Made by a program: the position numbers and the translations under genes
DNA from: Myxococcales bacterium
GTDB lineage: Bacteria > Myxococcota_A > Polyangia > Polyangiales > Polyangiaceae
DNA length: 64,000 nucleotides
Direction of reading: 5' to 3'
Assembly (NCBI GenBank): GCA_004193285.1
Contig: SECP01000014.1
Coordinates: forward strand, 62,001-126,000
Shown here: piece after piece, positions 35,680 through 43,840 of the stretch
Numbering within the stretch: position 1 is the stretch's first letter
Layout of the letters: each line of letters opens with the position of its first letter
Notes under the pieces: generated by a model
What the model saw: only the letters and a program-made list of their open reading frames with translations
Database searches by the model: none
Told to the model about the DNA's origin: nothing

Positions 35680-37245
35680 ATGGGAAGCGCGAAATTGTCG
35701 GGCCGTGGTGCGTTGCTGCGTCGTGTGAGCGGGATTTCGCTGTGCGCCGTTTCGGTCGCGGCCGTCGTCTCCGCCTGCGGTAGTGATTCCGAAAAGAAGC
35801 GCGCGCCTACTTACGATGGCGACGCAGGTGAAGCCGCGGTCGGGGGGCAAAGTGGCGGCGGGGGCAGCGGCGGGAGCGCCGGCAGCGGCGGAACGTTGAT
35901 CGCAACGGGCGGCGCACCAGCCGGCGATGCGGGTGGCGGCGGCAAGCTGCCGAGCGATGGCGGCGCTTCGGGTACCGGGCAGGCAGGTGCCGGGGAGGCA
36001 GGCGGTGCTACTGGCGGCGAGCCGGGAACGGAGTGTTCGGCTGGCTCTGGAGATTGCGATCAGAACCCGGACGACTGCGAGACCCCGCTCGACACGATTC
36101 AAAACTGTGGCGAGTGCGGCACCACTTGCACGTCTACCAATGGCGTCTCCGCGTGCCAGGAGCTGAGCTGCGTCGTCACCAGCTGCACCGCCGGCTTTGC
36201 GGACTGCAACGACAGCGGCACGGACGGCTGCGAGACCGCCACGAACACCGTGACCAACTGCGGCAGCTGCAACAATGACTGCGGCACCGGCACCTGCAAT
36301 GCAGGCGGCTTCTGTAACGGGGTAGACGTCGGCTCGAACGCCTACACCGGTCGCTCCTTCTTGGCGGGTGACTCGATCTACCGCCAGTCCGTGCCCGCTC
36401 CCGGCTACGGGCTGCAAAGTAGCTACTCGATCATCCGAACTCCCGTGAATGGCTCCGCCGAAACGATCATCGACGCCCAGAACAAACCAGCGGGCGGAAT
36501 GGTCGCGACCGCTACGGACGTGTACTGGGGCGTGGGCGGCACGCCTCCAGGCGTCTTCAAGAAGGGCCTCACGGCGGCGGCAGGCGTTGCTCCCACTCCC
36601 GTCTTCGAGCCGCCCAGCTTGCCGATGCAGCTCGTCATTCAAGGCGCGAACCTCTACTTCACGGGCTTAGATGGCCAGATCTACCTGCGCCCTCTTGCCG
36701 CCGCGTCCAACGTGCCTGGCACCGTCATCGTGACCGCGGCCGAGGTCGCCGGCACCCACACCTTCAACCTCCATCAGCCGCTCGTAGCTACGCCCACGCG
36801 CCTCTACTGGATCGTGGGCGGCACCGGCGGCCCCTTCCTGCGCACCGCGCCGATCGCCGGCGGCACCGCGGCGGACGTGGCGGGCGCAACTCCGCGCGGC
36901 TGGACCCCGCTTTGGGTGAACGGCGAGGACGTTTACTGGGTGCAGACCAGCGGCTCCGCCTTCGACGGCGTCTACCGTTACGCTTCCGGCGCCGCTGCCA
37001 CCGGCCTCGTCTTCAAGTCCAACCTCACCGGCGTCGCCACTGACTCCGGCTCGCTCTACTACCTGGAGACAGACAACAAGCTCTTCAAGTCCCCGATCGC
37101 CGGCGGCGTCGGCAAACAGATTGGCCAAGCCACCAGCGGCGCGAAAGACATCATCGGCTTCGGGCCCAAGAGCACCTACCTCTCGGGCTACTGGACGCGC
37201 GGCAACGGCTTTTCCCTCGGCAAAGCCTACGTCCTTTCGAAGTGA
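35680..37245 (+). CDS. Cys-rich lipoprotein with predicted propeller domain
   Basis: About 521 aa from ATG 35680 (ATG at 35668 is also possible). A long basic leader ends in lipobox VVSAC. Residues about 45-115 are a Gly/Ala/Ser linker. A Cys-rich segment follows with two copies of the pattern DCxxxxxDGCET...NCGxCxxxCxxxxG, common in myxobacterial surface proteins. The last 300 residues contain recurring VYW/LYW strands (DVYWGVGG, RLYWIVGG, DVYWVQTSG, SLYYLETD) that suggest a beta-propeller. Function unknown; outer-membrane anchored by inference. Confidence 0.8.
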   Translation: MGSAKLSGRGALLRRVSGISLCAVSVAAVVSACGSDSEKKRAPTYDGDAGEAAVGGQSGGGGSGGSAGSGGTLIATGGAPAGDAGGGGKLPSDGGASGTGQAGAGEAGGATGGEPGTECSAGSGDCDQNPDDCETPLDTIQNCGECGTTCTSTNGVSACQELSCVVTSCTAGFADCNDSGTDGCETATNTVTNCGSCNNDCGTGTCNAGGFCNGVDVGSNAYTGRSFLAGDSIYRQSVPAPGYGLQSSYSIIRTPVNGSAETIIDAQNKPAGGMVATATDVYWGVGGTPPGVFKKGLTAAAGVAPTPVFEPPSLPMQLVIQGANLYFTGLDGQIYLRPLAAASNVPGTVIVTAAEVAGTHTFNLHQPLVATPTRLYWIVGGTGGPFLRTAPIAGGTAADVAGATPRGWTPLWVNGEDVYWVQTSGSAFDGVYRYASGAAATGLVFKSNLTGVATDSGSLYYLETDNKLFKSPIAGGVGKQIGQATSGAKDIIGFGPKSTYLSGYWTRGNGFSLGKAYVLSK

Positions 37246-37418
37246 GCCTCAGCAAGTGGGCGAGCCATCGCTTGCCCTCCAACGCTTGCTCGGCCGAGGT
37301 TCAACCAGGGGTAAGCAGACCTCGTCCGGCGAGACCCTTCGAATCCGCACGCCCGGAGGGCGAAGGAGCCAGCCCGAGGTGACCTTCGCGCGGGCCAGCC
37401 TCGCGCTAGAGCGAGAGT

Positions 37419-37495
37419 TGGCACGCCCGAAGGGACTCGAACCCCTGACCGGTGGATTAGAAATCCACTGCTCTATCCAGCTGAGCTACGGGCGC
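37419..37495 (-). tRNA. tRNA-Arg (anticodon UCU)
   Basis: A complete 77-nt cloverleaf on the minus strand. The acceptor GCGCCCG pairs with CGGGCGT (one terminal G:U), the D arm has GCTCAGCTGGATAGAGC, the anticodon stem GTGGA/TCCAC holds the loop TTTCTAA with anticodon TCT, and the T arm is CAGGGGTTCGAGTCCCTTC-like. The 3' CCA is encoded. Confidence 0.96.
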
Positions 37496-37499
37496 GTGT

Positions 37500-38046
37500 G
37501 AGCGTTAAGTACCTGAAGGTAGGCCAGGATCCACGGATTTTTTCGAGGCGGCGGCCAGGACCAGGGCCTAGGTGCTCGTGATTCCGCGGGTTGGATGGGC
37601 TTCGTGCCGGCTTGAGGACCGGAGCGAGCTTACCGCGGTGGGTGTGGGGAGCGTCGGCAGCGAGAGCTCGAAGCCGGGCAGGAGTCGCGAGGGCAGGGCT
37701 CCTTGGGACTGGTGGTGGAGCGCGCGCTCAGGCTCCCGCGGTGAAGATTCGATCGCGGCTCGCACTGCGGGCGAGGGCGGCGCGGAGCAGGGGCGTCGAG
37801 GCGGAGACGAGCTCGGCTTGTTGCGTGGGGCCGAGCTCGTGAATGGGGGCCATCACTCGTCTAGAAGGGTCGATAGGAGCGAGGAAAGCCGCGCGACAGT
37901 GCACTGTGGAATTCGATGCGAGTCGACGTTTCCGCCTTGGATGCGTATGAAGCGTCATCGGTAGCGGCAGAGGGTTAGTTGCTGGTACTGAGTCGAGCAG
38001 GCGCAGTGCTGGCGATTTGGAAAGCACTTGGAGTATGGTTGCGCGC
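37500..38046. other. Intergenic, no gene recognised
   Basis: About 545 bp between tRNA-Arg and a small lipoprotein gene. Frames are open on both strands but their translations are low-complexity or Arg/Ser-rich with no start signal or motif. The tRNA promoter should lie at its left end on the minus strand; nothing else is visible. Confidence 0.5.
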
Positions 38047-38550
38047 ATGAGGGAGCTCGCCGCCGTCTGGGTTTTGGGCCTATTTTTCGTTGCTTGCGGC
38101 GGGTCGCAGCCGCCCGCGGAGCCGCCGGAGGCCGCGCCATTGGAGGCCACGCCGGAGCCAGCGCCGAAGCCGGTGGAGCCCGCGTCCGTGACGGAGGAGC
38201 CGAAGGAAGAGCCGAAGCCGGCGGCGGCGGCGGTGCCGGAGCCGCAGTTCACGGACGGCATGTCGGTGGCGGACGCGGAGAAGGCGGTGCCGCGCGGCGC
38301 CGAGCGCGCGAACATCGATCAGGAGACGATGTCGAAGCCGATTCAGGACGTGGAGGTGTACGAGCCGTGCAAGCCGGGTACCGCGAAGGTGAAGCTGAAG
38401 ATCGCGGTGTGGGACGGCAAGGCGGTCGGTATCGACGTGACGACCGCGCCCAAGAACGACAAGCTCGCGGCGTGCATCACGGAGCGCATCAAGGGCCTGA
38501 AGTGGCAGGCGCGCGTGAAGTCGCTCAACACGGTCGAATACTCGTTCTGA
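38047..38550 (+). CDS. AgmX/PglI-type C-terminal-domain lipoprotein
   Basis: A 167-aa lipoprotein from ATG 38047, chosen because MRELAAVWVLGLFFVAC is a clean signal and lipobox. A Pro/Glu/Ala linker of about 60 residues follows, then a domain ending in KVKLKIAVWDGKAVGIDV and CITERIKGLKWQ, the pattern seen at the C-termini of myxobacterial AgmX/TonB-like proteins. There is one Cys pair in the domain. A structural or energy-transduction role at the envelope is possible, not shown. Confidence 0.72.
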   Translation: MRELAAVWVLGLFFVACGGSQPPAEPPEAAPLEATPEPAPKPVEPASVTEEPKEEPKPAAAAVPEPQFTDGMSVADAEKAVPRGAERANIDQETMSKPIQDVEVYEPCKPGTAKVKLKIAVWDGKAVGIDVTTAPKNDKLAACITERIKGLKWQARVKSLNTVEYSF

Positions 38551-38591
38551 GCCAGGCTTCGAGCCGAGCTGCGTCGTAGTGGAGGCGTGAT

Positions 38592-38611
38592 CCCCGCCTA
38601 GCTAGGCGGGG
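38592..38611. repeat. Palindromic dispersed repeat, copy 2
   Basis: CCCCGCCTAGCTAGGCGGGG, a perfect 20-nt palindrome, differs from the copy at 30609-30628 by a symmetric C/T and G/A change, so pairing is preserved. The flank TCGCTACGAACGAGA also matches. It lies between the small lipoprotein gene and uppS, near both 3' ends. Confidence 0.7.
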
Positions 38612-38683
38612 TCGCTACGAACGAGACTGGGCCTCCCCCACGAGCGAAGACGAGCGGAAGAGGCCGACGCGAACGGGACCAGC

Positions 38684-39490
38684 TCAGCTGGGGCGATCCA
38701 GCGGGTCGAACGGGTGGGGAACGACGACCGCGCCGGGGCCCTGGACCTGCTCGGAGGTCTTGCCGAAGCGGCGCTCTTTGCCGTTGTAGACCTCGATGCA
38801 TTCGAGGAGGCGGCCCGCGGTGAAGTCCGGCCACATGATGGGCATGAAGACGAGCTCTGCGTAGGCGGACTCGAAGAGCAAAAAGTCGCTGACGCGCGTC
38901 TCGCCGCCGGTGCGGATGAGGAGGTCCACGTCCGGCAAGGAGTGGGTCGTCATTTGGCGGTGGAAGAAAGTCTCGTCGATGTCCTCCGGCAAGACGAGCC
39001 CGGCGCGCGCGCGGACGGCGAGTGAGCGAGCTGCCTCCACGATGTCCTGACGGCCACCGTAAGAGAGGGCGAGCGTGAGGGTCATGCGGTCGCCATCGCG
39101 CGTGTACTCGATGAGCTCCTCCACGGCGTGGCGCGTCGCGGTCGGGAGGTCCTCCAGGTTGCCGATGACGTTGACCCGAATGCCGTTTTGACGAAGGTCG
39201 TGCCGCTCTTGCTTGGCGAACTCGATGAGCAGGCGCATGAGCGCCTCCACCTCGTGACGGGGACGCTGCCAGTTGGCGACGCTGAACGCGTACAGCGTGA
39301 GGTACTTGATGCCCAGGCGAGTCGAGGTCTCGACGGCTTCACGAACGGCGCGCGCGCCCTCCGCGTGACCTTCGGCGCGATCGAGGCCGCGCGCCTGAGC
39401 CCAGCGACCGTTGCCGTCCATGATGATGGCGACGTGACGCGGGATCTTGGAGTTACCGTTCTTGCCGTTACCGTTGTGTGCTGGAGCCAA
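38684..39490 (-). CDS. uppS: Undecaprenyl diphosphate synthase
   Basis: A cis-prenyltransferase that extends farnesyl diphosphate to the C55 carrier used in peptidoglycan and O-antigen synthesis. Motifs: HVAIIMDGNGRWA (catalytic Asp), SVANWQRP, LALSYGGRQDIVEAA, and DVDLLIRTGGETRVSDFLLFESAYAEL near the C-terminus. I use a TTG at 39490, giving 268 aa; an ATG at 39652 would add a 54-residue leader that does not look native. cdsA and dxr, usual neighbours, are absent. Confidence 0.92.
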   Translation of the reverse strand: MAPAHNGNGKNGNSKIPRHVAIIMDGNGRWAQARGLDRAEGHAEGARAVREAVETSTRLGIKYLTLYAFSVANWQRPRHEVEALMRLLIEFAKQERHDLRQNGIRVNVIGNLEDLPTATRHAVEELIEYTRDGDRMTLTLALSYGGRQDIVEAARSLAVRARAGLVLPEDIDETFFHRQMTTHSLPDVDLLIRTGGETRVSDFLLFESAYAELVFMPIMWPDFTAGRLLECIEVYNGKERRFGKTSEQVQGPGAVVVPHPFDPLDRPS

Positions 39491-39688
39491 GTTCGGAAGC
39501 CTCGGTGAGTGAAGGATGCGATCAGAGGTCCTGGCCGCCGTGGGCGACGGTTCTGGACCAAAGCGTGACGTACAAGCTCCCACATCGCCGGCCTGCCGTG
39601 GATGGAGGTTTGGTGGAGAAAGCAGCCGAAGTGGTCCGGAAAACCACCACAACTCAGGAGGGTGATGTCGCGTAACAGTTCGTAACTG

Positions 39689-41107
39689 TTAGGCTTCTAG
39701 CCCACTCTCGCCGAGGGTGGCTCGCAACCGGGCGGCCGGCAGCTTGAGGCGAAACACGACCTTGGGTGGGCCTGCTCTCTCTAGGTCCGCTTGACCGCCG
39801 TGAGCTTCCGCCACCGCCTGCACGATGGCGAGCCCGAGCCCCGTGCCGCCCTTGTCCGCGCGCGTGGTCACGAAGCGCCGGAACAAGCGGTCCTGCACGT
39901 GCCGCTCGAGCGCGCCGCCGTTGACGACGCTCAGCCACACTTCTTCGCCGCGGCGCTCCACCTCGATGCGGACGTGCGAAGACGGAGGGGAGTGCACGAG
40001 CGCGTTGTCGACCAGGTTGGCGAGCGCGCGGGTCAGCCAGAGCTCGTCACCGCTGACGCGTACGTCTCCCTCGGAGACGACGGCGACGCGCGGGCGATCG
40101 TCGCCCAGCGTTTCCAGGGTGCGGTGTGCGAGGCGCGCCAAGTCGACCGGCTCGAAGGTTTCGGCGCCGCGCGCTTCGATGTGAGCGAGGCCGAGCAGCT
40201 CGCTCAGCAGGCGCTCGATGCGCTGCGTGGCTTCTCGAATCCGCTGCACGAAGTGGCGCGCCTGCGCGGGTTCCTCCAGCGCGCTCTCTTCCAGCACCTC
40301 CGCGCTGGCGCGAATGGCGGCGACCGGGTTCTTCAGCTCGTGGGAGAGATCCGCGGCGAAGGTTTCCACGAAGGGGCGGCCCGAGAGCTCGCGGCGCATG
40401 GAGTCCAGAGCTCGTGACAAGCGCGTGACCTCGCGCCCGAACTCGGGCGGTGGCGGCGCGGTGCGCTCGCCGCGGCTGACTCGCTCACCGAACGCGCTCA
40501 GCCGCTCGATCGGCTCGGCGATGGCGCGGCCGATCATGGCGGCAGCGGCGGCGGCGGCGGCGCCGAGCACCAAGCTGATCACGAGCACGGTCGGCGCCAT
40601 GTCCGCGAGCAGGTTCTTCATGACGACGGTGGGCTTGATGACCCGCACCGCGCCGATCTTCTCGCCGCGCACGACGACCGCGTGGTCGACGTAGACGAGG
40701 CCCTCTTCGTCGTGGGGCGGGGCCGAGCGGGGGAAGATGACCTTGCCGCGCGCGTTGACCAAGAGCAAGCGCAGGTCCGCGCCGCGCTCGCGCTCGTGCT
40801 CGAAGCGCTGGGCCACGTCCACCAGGTCGCCATCGGTGCGGTCGAGCTCACCGGCGACGAGCCCGGCGATGGAGGCGGCTTCGTCGCCAGCGGCTTGCAC
40901 CGCGATGCGCACGGCCCGCGCCTCGATGCGATCCACGACCATGATGCCGAGGCCGAACGCGAACGCACCGACGATCACGCCGAGGGCCAGGAACACTTGC
41001 ATGCGGATCGACATGCCGCGCGTGCGAGTGCGCAGCAGCCGCGAAACCACGAACGCGACGAACAAGATCAGGCCAATCGCCGCCGCGGCGACGATGGCCA
41101 TCCGCAC
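39689..41107 (-). CDS. CreC-like membrane histidine kinase
   Basis: About 472 aa. Two membrane segments (about 6-22 and 36-60), a periplasmic sensor to about 170, a further membrane helix about 178-195, HAMP, HisKA with FAADLSHELKNPVAAIRASAE, and HATPase with NLVDNALVHSP, GGTGLGLAIVQAVAEAHGG. A GGAGG sits four bases before GTG 41107, which decides the start; TTG 41128 overlapping the regulator stop is the alternative. It is coupled to the OmpR-type regulator upstream. Confidence 0.9.
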   Translation of the reverse strand: MRMAIVAAAAIGLILFVAFVVSRLLRTRTRGMSIRMQVFLALGVIVGAFAFGLGIMVVDRIEARAVRIAVQAAGDEAASIAGLVAGELDRTDGDLVDVAQRFEHERERGADLRLLLVNARGKVIFPRSAPPHDEEGLVYVDHAVVVRGEKIGAVRVIKPTVVMKNLLADMAPTVLVISLVLGAAAAAAAAMIGRAIAEPIERLSAFGERVSRGERTAPPPPEFGREVTRLSRALDSMRRELSGRPFVETFAADLSHELKNPVAAIRASAEVLEESALEEPAQARHFVQRIREATQRIERLLSELLGLAHIEARGAETFEPVDLARLAHRTLETLGDDRPRVAVVSEGDVRVSGDELWLTRALANLVDNALVHSPPSSHVRIEVERRGEEVWLSVVNGGALERHVQDRLFRRFVTTRADKGGTGLGLAIVQAVAEAHGGQADLERAGPPKVVFRLKLPAARLRATLGESGLEA

Positions 41108-41124
41108 GAGGCCTCCGCTCTCGC

Positions 41125-41853
41125 TCAAGTCGTCTCCGCGCTCGTCGGGTCGTCCGTCAGCCGGTAGCCGACGCCGCGCACCGTCTCGATCCACGACGGC
41201 TCGGCGCCAGCCTCGCCGATCTTTTTTCGCAGCGCCTTGACGTGCGAGTCGATGGTGCGGTCCGTGATCCGAAACCCGTCACCCCAGACGCGGTCGATGA
41301 GCTCGGCGCGGGTGAAGACGCGGCCGGGGCTACCGAGGAGGGTCGCCAGCAAGTCGAACTCGACCCGGGTGAGATCCAGCGCGCGGCCGGAGGCTTCTGC
41401 CCGCCGAGTCCGAGCGTCCGTGGTGAGCGGAGGCAGGGGCTTGCTGGGGGCGAGCGCGGCTCCGCTGTTGGCGGAGGCGCTGCGGCGAAGCACCGCGCGC
41501 ACCCGCGCCACGATTTCGCGCGGCGAGAACGGCTTGGTCACGTAGTCGTCCGCTCCCGACTCGAGCGCCGCGACGCGATCTGCCTCGGCGTCGCGGCTGG
41601 ACAGCACGATGATGGGCATGGGGCGATTCGTCGCGACCCCACGCCAGCGGCGGATCAAATCGAAGCCGCTGCCGTCCGGGAGCATCAGATCCAAGACGAC
41701 GAGCTCGACGCCGCGCTCAGCGTCGCCCGCCAGCGCCGACGCCTCCGCTGCGTTTTTCGCCGTGGCGACGGTGAAGCCGTCGCGCGAGAGCACGTAGGCG
41801 AGCGATTCGAGGATGGCGGGCTCGTCCTCCACGAGCAGAATGCGCGCGGTCAT
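41125..41853 (-). CDS. OmpR/CreB-family response regulator
   Basis: A 242-aa regulator. Receiver: ILLVEDEPAILESL (acidic pair), VVLDLMLPDGSG (phospho-Asp), VLSSRD, VTKPFSPREI (Lys). The C-terminal winged helix shows LTRVEFDLLATLLGSPGRVFTRAELIDRVWG and RTIDSHVKALRKKIG. It binds DNA under control of the kinase encoded next. ATG 41853. It is divergent from sixA with a gap of about 48 bp, so their promoters are likely shared or adjacent. Confidence 0.95.
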   Translation of the reverse strand: MTARILLVEDEPAILESLAYVLSRDGFTVATAKNAAEASALAGDAERGVELVVLDLMLPDGSGFDLIRRWRGVATNRPMPIIVLSSRDAEADRVAALESGADDYVTKPFSPREIVARVRAVLRRSASANSGAALAPSKPLPPLTTDARTRRAEASGRALDLTRVEFDLLATLLGSPGRVFTRAELIDRVWGDGFRITDRTIDSHVKALRKKIGEAGAEPSWIETVRGVGYRLTDDPTSAETT

Positions 41854-41901
41854 CTTTTCCGGCCATGCTAGCCTAAGGCCTCGGCCCGCGTGGCCTCGGC
41901 G

Positions 41902-42390
41902 ATGAAGACGCTCTACGTGCTTCGACATGGTCAAGCGGCTCCCGAGTCGCAGTCGACGGCGGATCACGCTCGGCAGCTGACCGGTCGCGGCCAGGAGGAG
42001 GTGAGGCAGAGCGCGCACCACCTTTGGAAGCGGCCGAGCATGCCGACGCTGATCGTGAGCTCCAGCGCCACGCGCGCGAGGCAAACCGCCGACGTTTGCC
42101 TGGAGGGCTCGAGCGAGGCGCCAGCGCTGCTGGTGCGCGAAGATTTGTATCTGGCGGAGCCAGAAGGCTATGTGGACGCGCTCGCCGCGGGCGCCGACCC
42201 CCACACGTCGGTGATGGTGGTCGGCCATAACCCAGGGCTCGAGGCGCTGATCCTCGCGCTTACGGGGCGCTCTGAACATCTGGCCACGGCGTCCCTGGTA
42301 GAGATCGAGCTGCCGCTCGCGGCTTGGGCTGACTTGCCGGCTGCCGCCAGCGGCTTCGGGCGATTGGTAGGCGCCTTCCGCGCGCGCTGA
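41902..42390 (+). CDS. sixA: Phosphohistidine phosphatase SixA
   Basis: A 162-aa histidine-phosphatase-fold protein. VLRHGQA carries the nucleophilic His, SSSATRARQTA an Arg of the pocket, and VVGHNPGLEAL the second His. SixA removes phosphate from His of HPt domains or of PTS proteins, cytoplasmic. Start at ATG 41902; a GTG at 41890 is possible. Its divergent position beside a two-component pair suggests, but does not prove, a link. Confidence 0.92.
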   Translation: MKTLYVLRHGQAAPESQSTADHARQLTGRGQEEVRQSAHHLWKRPSMPTLIVSSSATRARQTADVCLEGSSEAPALLVREDLYLAEPEGYVDALAAGADPHTSVMVVGHNPGLEALILALTGRSEHLATASLVEIELPLAAWADLPAAASGFGRLVGAFRAR

Positions 42391-42447
42391 GTCGGGCGAT
42401 GCTATGCTGGCTTTTGCTGGCTCTTGAGGTTATTAACGCCCGTTCAC

Positions 42448-43131
42448 ATGTCGATGACGCGCCTGCCGCCGAAAAAAGACGTGGCCCTCGCTCTGCTCGA
42501 GCAGGCGACCGTCTTGGTTCATCTGGATCCGCGCGGCGAGCAGGTGCAGGTGCCGGCTTGGTTCAAGCGCCAGCCGCAGCTCGTGCTGCAGATTGGGCTC
42601 AACATGCCCAAGCCGATCCCGGATCTCACGGTGGACGACGCCGGCATCTCTTGCACGCTGAGCTTCAGTAACACTCCTCACTATTGTCATCTGCCGTGGG
42701 CGTCGGTTTACGCGCTCATCGGCGCGAGCGGCCGCGGCATGGTTTGGCCGGACGACGTGCCCAAGGAAGTGGCCGGGCAATACGTGGTGACGATGCCGAA
42801 GGAAGACTCCAAGCCCCGCACCGCGCTCCGCGCCGTCGGCGCCGAGCCGTCTCCGGACGAGCAAGCCGCGAAGGCGGACGCGAAGAAGAAGAAGCGCGCT
42901 CGCAAGGCCAAAGAGGCGAAAGAGACAGAGAAGGCGACCCGCGCCGCTCGCCCCGCGAAGAAGAAGCTCGTCGCCGCGCCGGACCCGGAAGCAGCGGCGG
43001 AGAAGCCTCGCGCCGCGAAGCCCGCTCCGGCCGTCGCCGCCACGCCTGCGCGCCGCGCCTCCGCAGGCTCCAGCGGCGCCGGTACGAAGAAGAAGCGCGA
43101 GCTCCCGCCCTACCTGCGCGTCGTCAAGTAA
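42448..43131 (+). CDS. sspB: SspB-like ClpXP adaptor
   Basis: A 227-aa protein. The N-terminal domain (about 1-115) binds ssrA-type degrons: LPPKKDVALALLEQATVLVHLDPR, VQVPAWFKRQPQLVLQIG, FSNTPHYCHLPWASVYAL. A long Lys/Ala-rich flexible tail leads to the C-terminal ClpX-binding motif LPPYLRVVK, identical in style to E. coli SspB. It hands tagged proteins to ClpXP. Start at ATG 42448; ATG 42454 is an alternative. Confidence 0.95.
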   Translation: MSMTRLPPKKDVALALLEQATVLVHLDPRGEQVQVPAWFKRQPQLVLQIGLNMPKPIPDLTVDDAGISCTLSFSNTPHYCHLPWASVYALIGASGRGMVWPDDVPKEVAGQYVVTMPKEDSKPRTALRAVGAEPSPDEQAAKADAKKKKRARKAKEAKETEKATRAARPAKKKLVAAPDPEAAAEKPRAAKPAPAVAATPARRASAGSSGAGTKKKRELPPYLRVVK

Positions 43132-43140
43132 GGCCGTTCG

Positions 43141-43668
43141 TCAGCCGCCGCCCGCTCCAGCGTTCGCAGCCGGGTCGGTCGCAGCGCCGCCGGCGGGCGC
43201 TCCTGCCGAAGCGGCCCCGCCGCCATCCGAGCCGGACGCCGGAGCGCCGGCTTCGCCGCCGCCCTCGAATGCTCCGCCGTTGCTCGCCGGCGCGCCGCCG
43301 CTCGAGCCGCTCGCGCCACCGGCACCTGAAGAGGAGCCTTCCGCGATGCACTCCCAGCGGCCGCTCGCGCCGCTGCATTCGAAGCCGCTCACGCAGCCGA
43401 CGCTCGCGAAGTGGCAATCGCCTTCCGCGCAAATGGCAGATTTGCTGCAAGTTTCGTTGGCGGCGCAATCACTCGGTCGGCCGCACGCGGCGGCAGAGCC
43501 TTCGCGCAGGCACGCGCCGCTCGAGTAATCGCAGTAGTAGCCGAAGGAGCAGTCGTAGTCGTCGTAGCAGCCGTCTGCGTCTTCGTCGTAAACCGGGCAA
43601 CCGGAGACGCTCGCGCTGACGATAGCGAGCAGCGCGAACGTCCGGACGGGGAAGAGCTTTTTCTTCAT
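43141..43668 (-). CDS. Cys-rich lipoprotein with Gly/Ala tail
   Basis: A 175-aa lipoprotein from ATG 43668 (MKKKLFPVRTFALLAIVSASVSGC, lipobox SVSGC). About 12 cysteines in residues 24-105 (CYDDYDCSFGYYCDYSSGAC, then CGRPSDCAANETC and others) are spaced like EGF-type or trypsin-inhibitor-like modules. The last 65 residues are Gly/Ala/Ser. It is convergent with sspB, stops 9 bp apart. Surface location inferred; function unknown. Confidence 0.75.
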   Translation of the reverse strand: MKKKLFPVRTFALLAIVSASVSGCPVYDEDADGCYDDYDCSFGYYCDYSSGACLREGSAAACGRPSDCAANETCSKSAICAEGDCHFASVGCVSGFECSGASGRWECIAEGSSSGAGGASGSSGGAPASNGGAFEGGGEAGAPASGSDGGGAASAGAPAGGAATDPAANAGAGGG

Positions 43669-43840
43669 CGCGAGGCGAAGGCTAGCAAAAAGGCCCCGAG
43701 GCCGCCCGCCGGCCCGGCAATCTTTGGAGAACGAAGGGAAAGGCTCGCGAGGGAGGAGCGGGCCCGCTAAGCTTTGCGCGCCTTTGTAGCGCTGCTCGTG
43801 CCGCCCGGCCGGCGCGAGCCAGACCGCCCCGCAACCATTC

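Noticed and set aside
37572..37964. A possible gene between tRNA-Arg and the small lipoprotein
   Set aside because: The translation has no motif, no ribosome-binding site and an overlapping open frame on the other strand.
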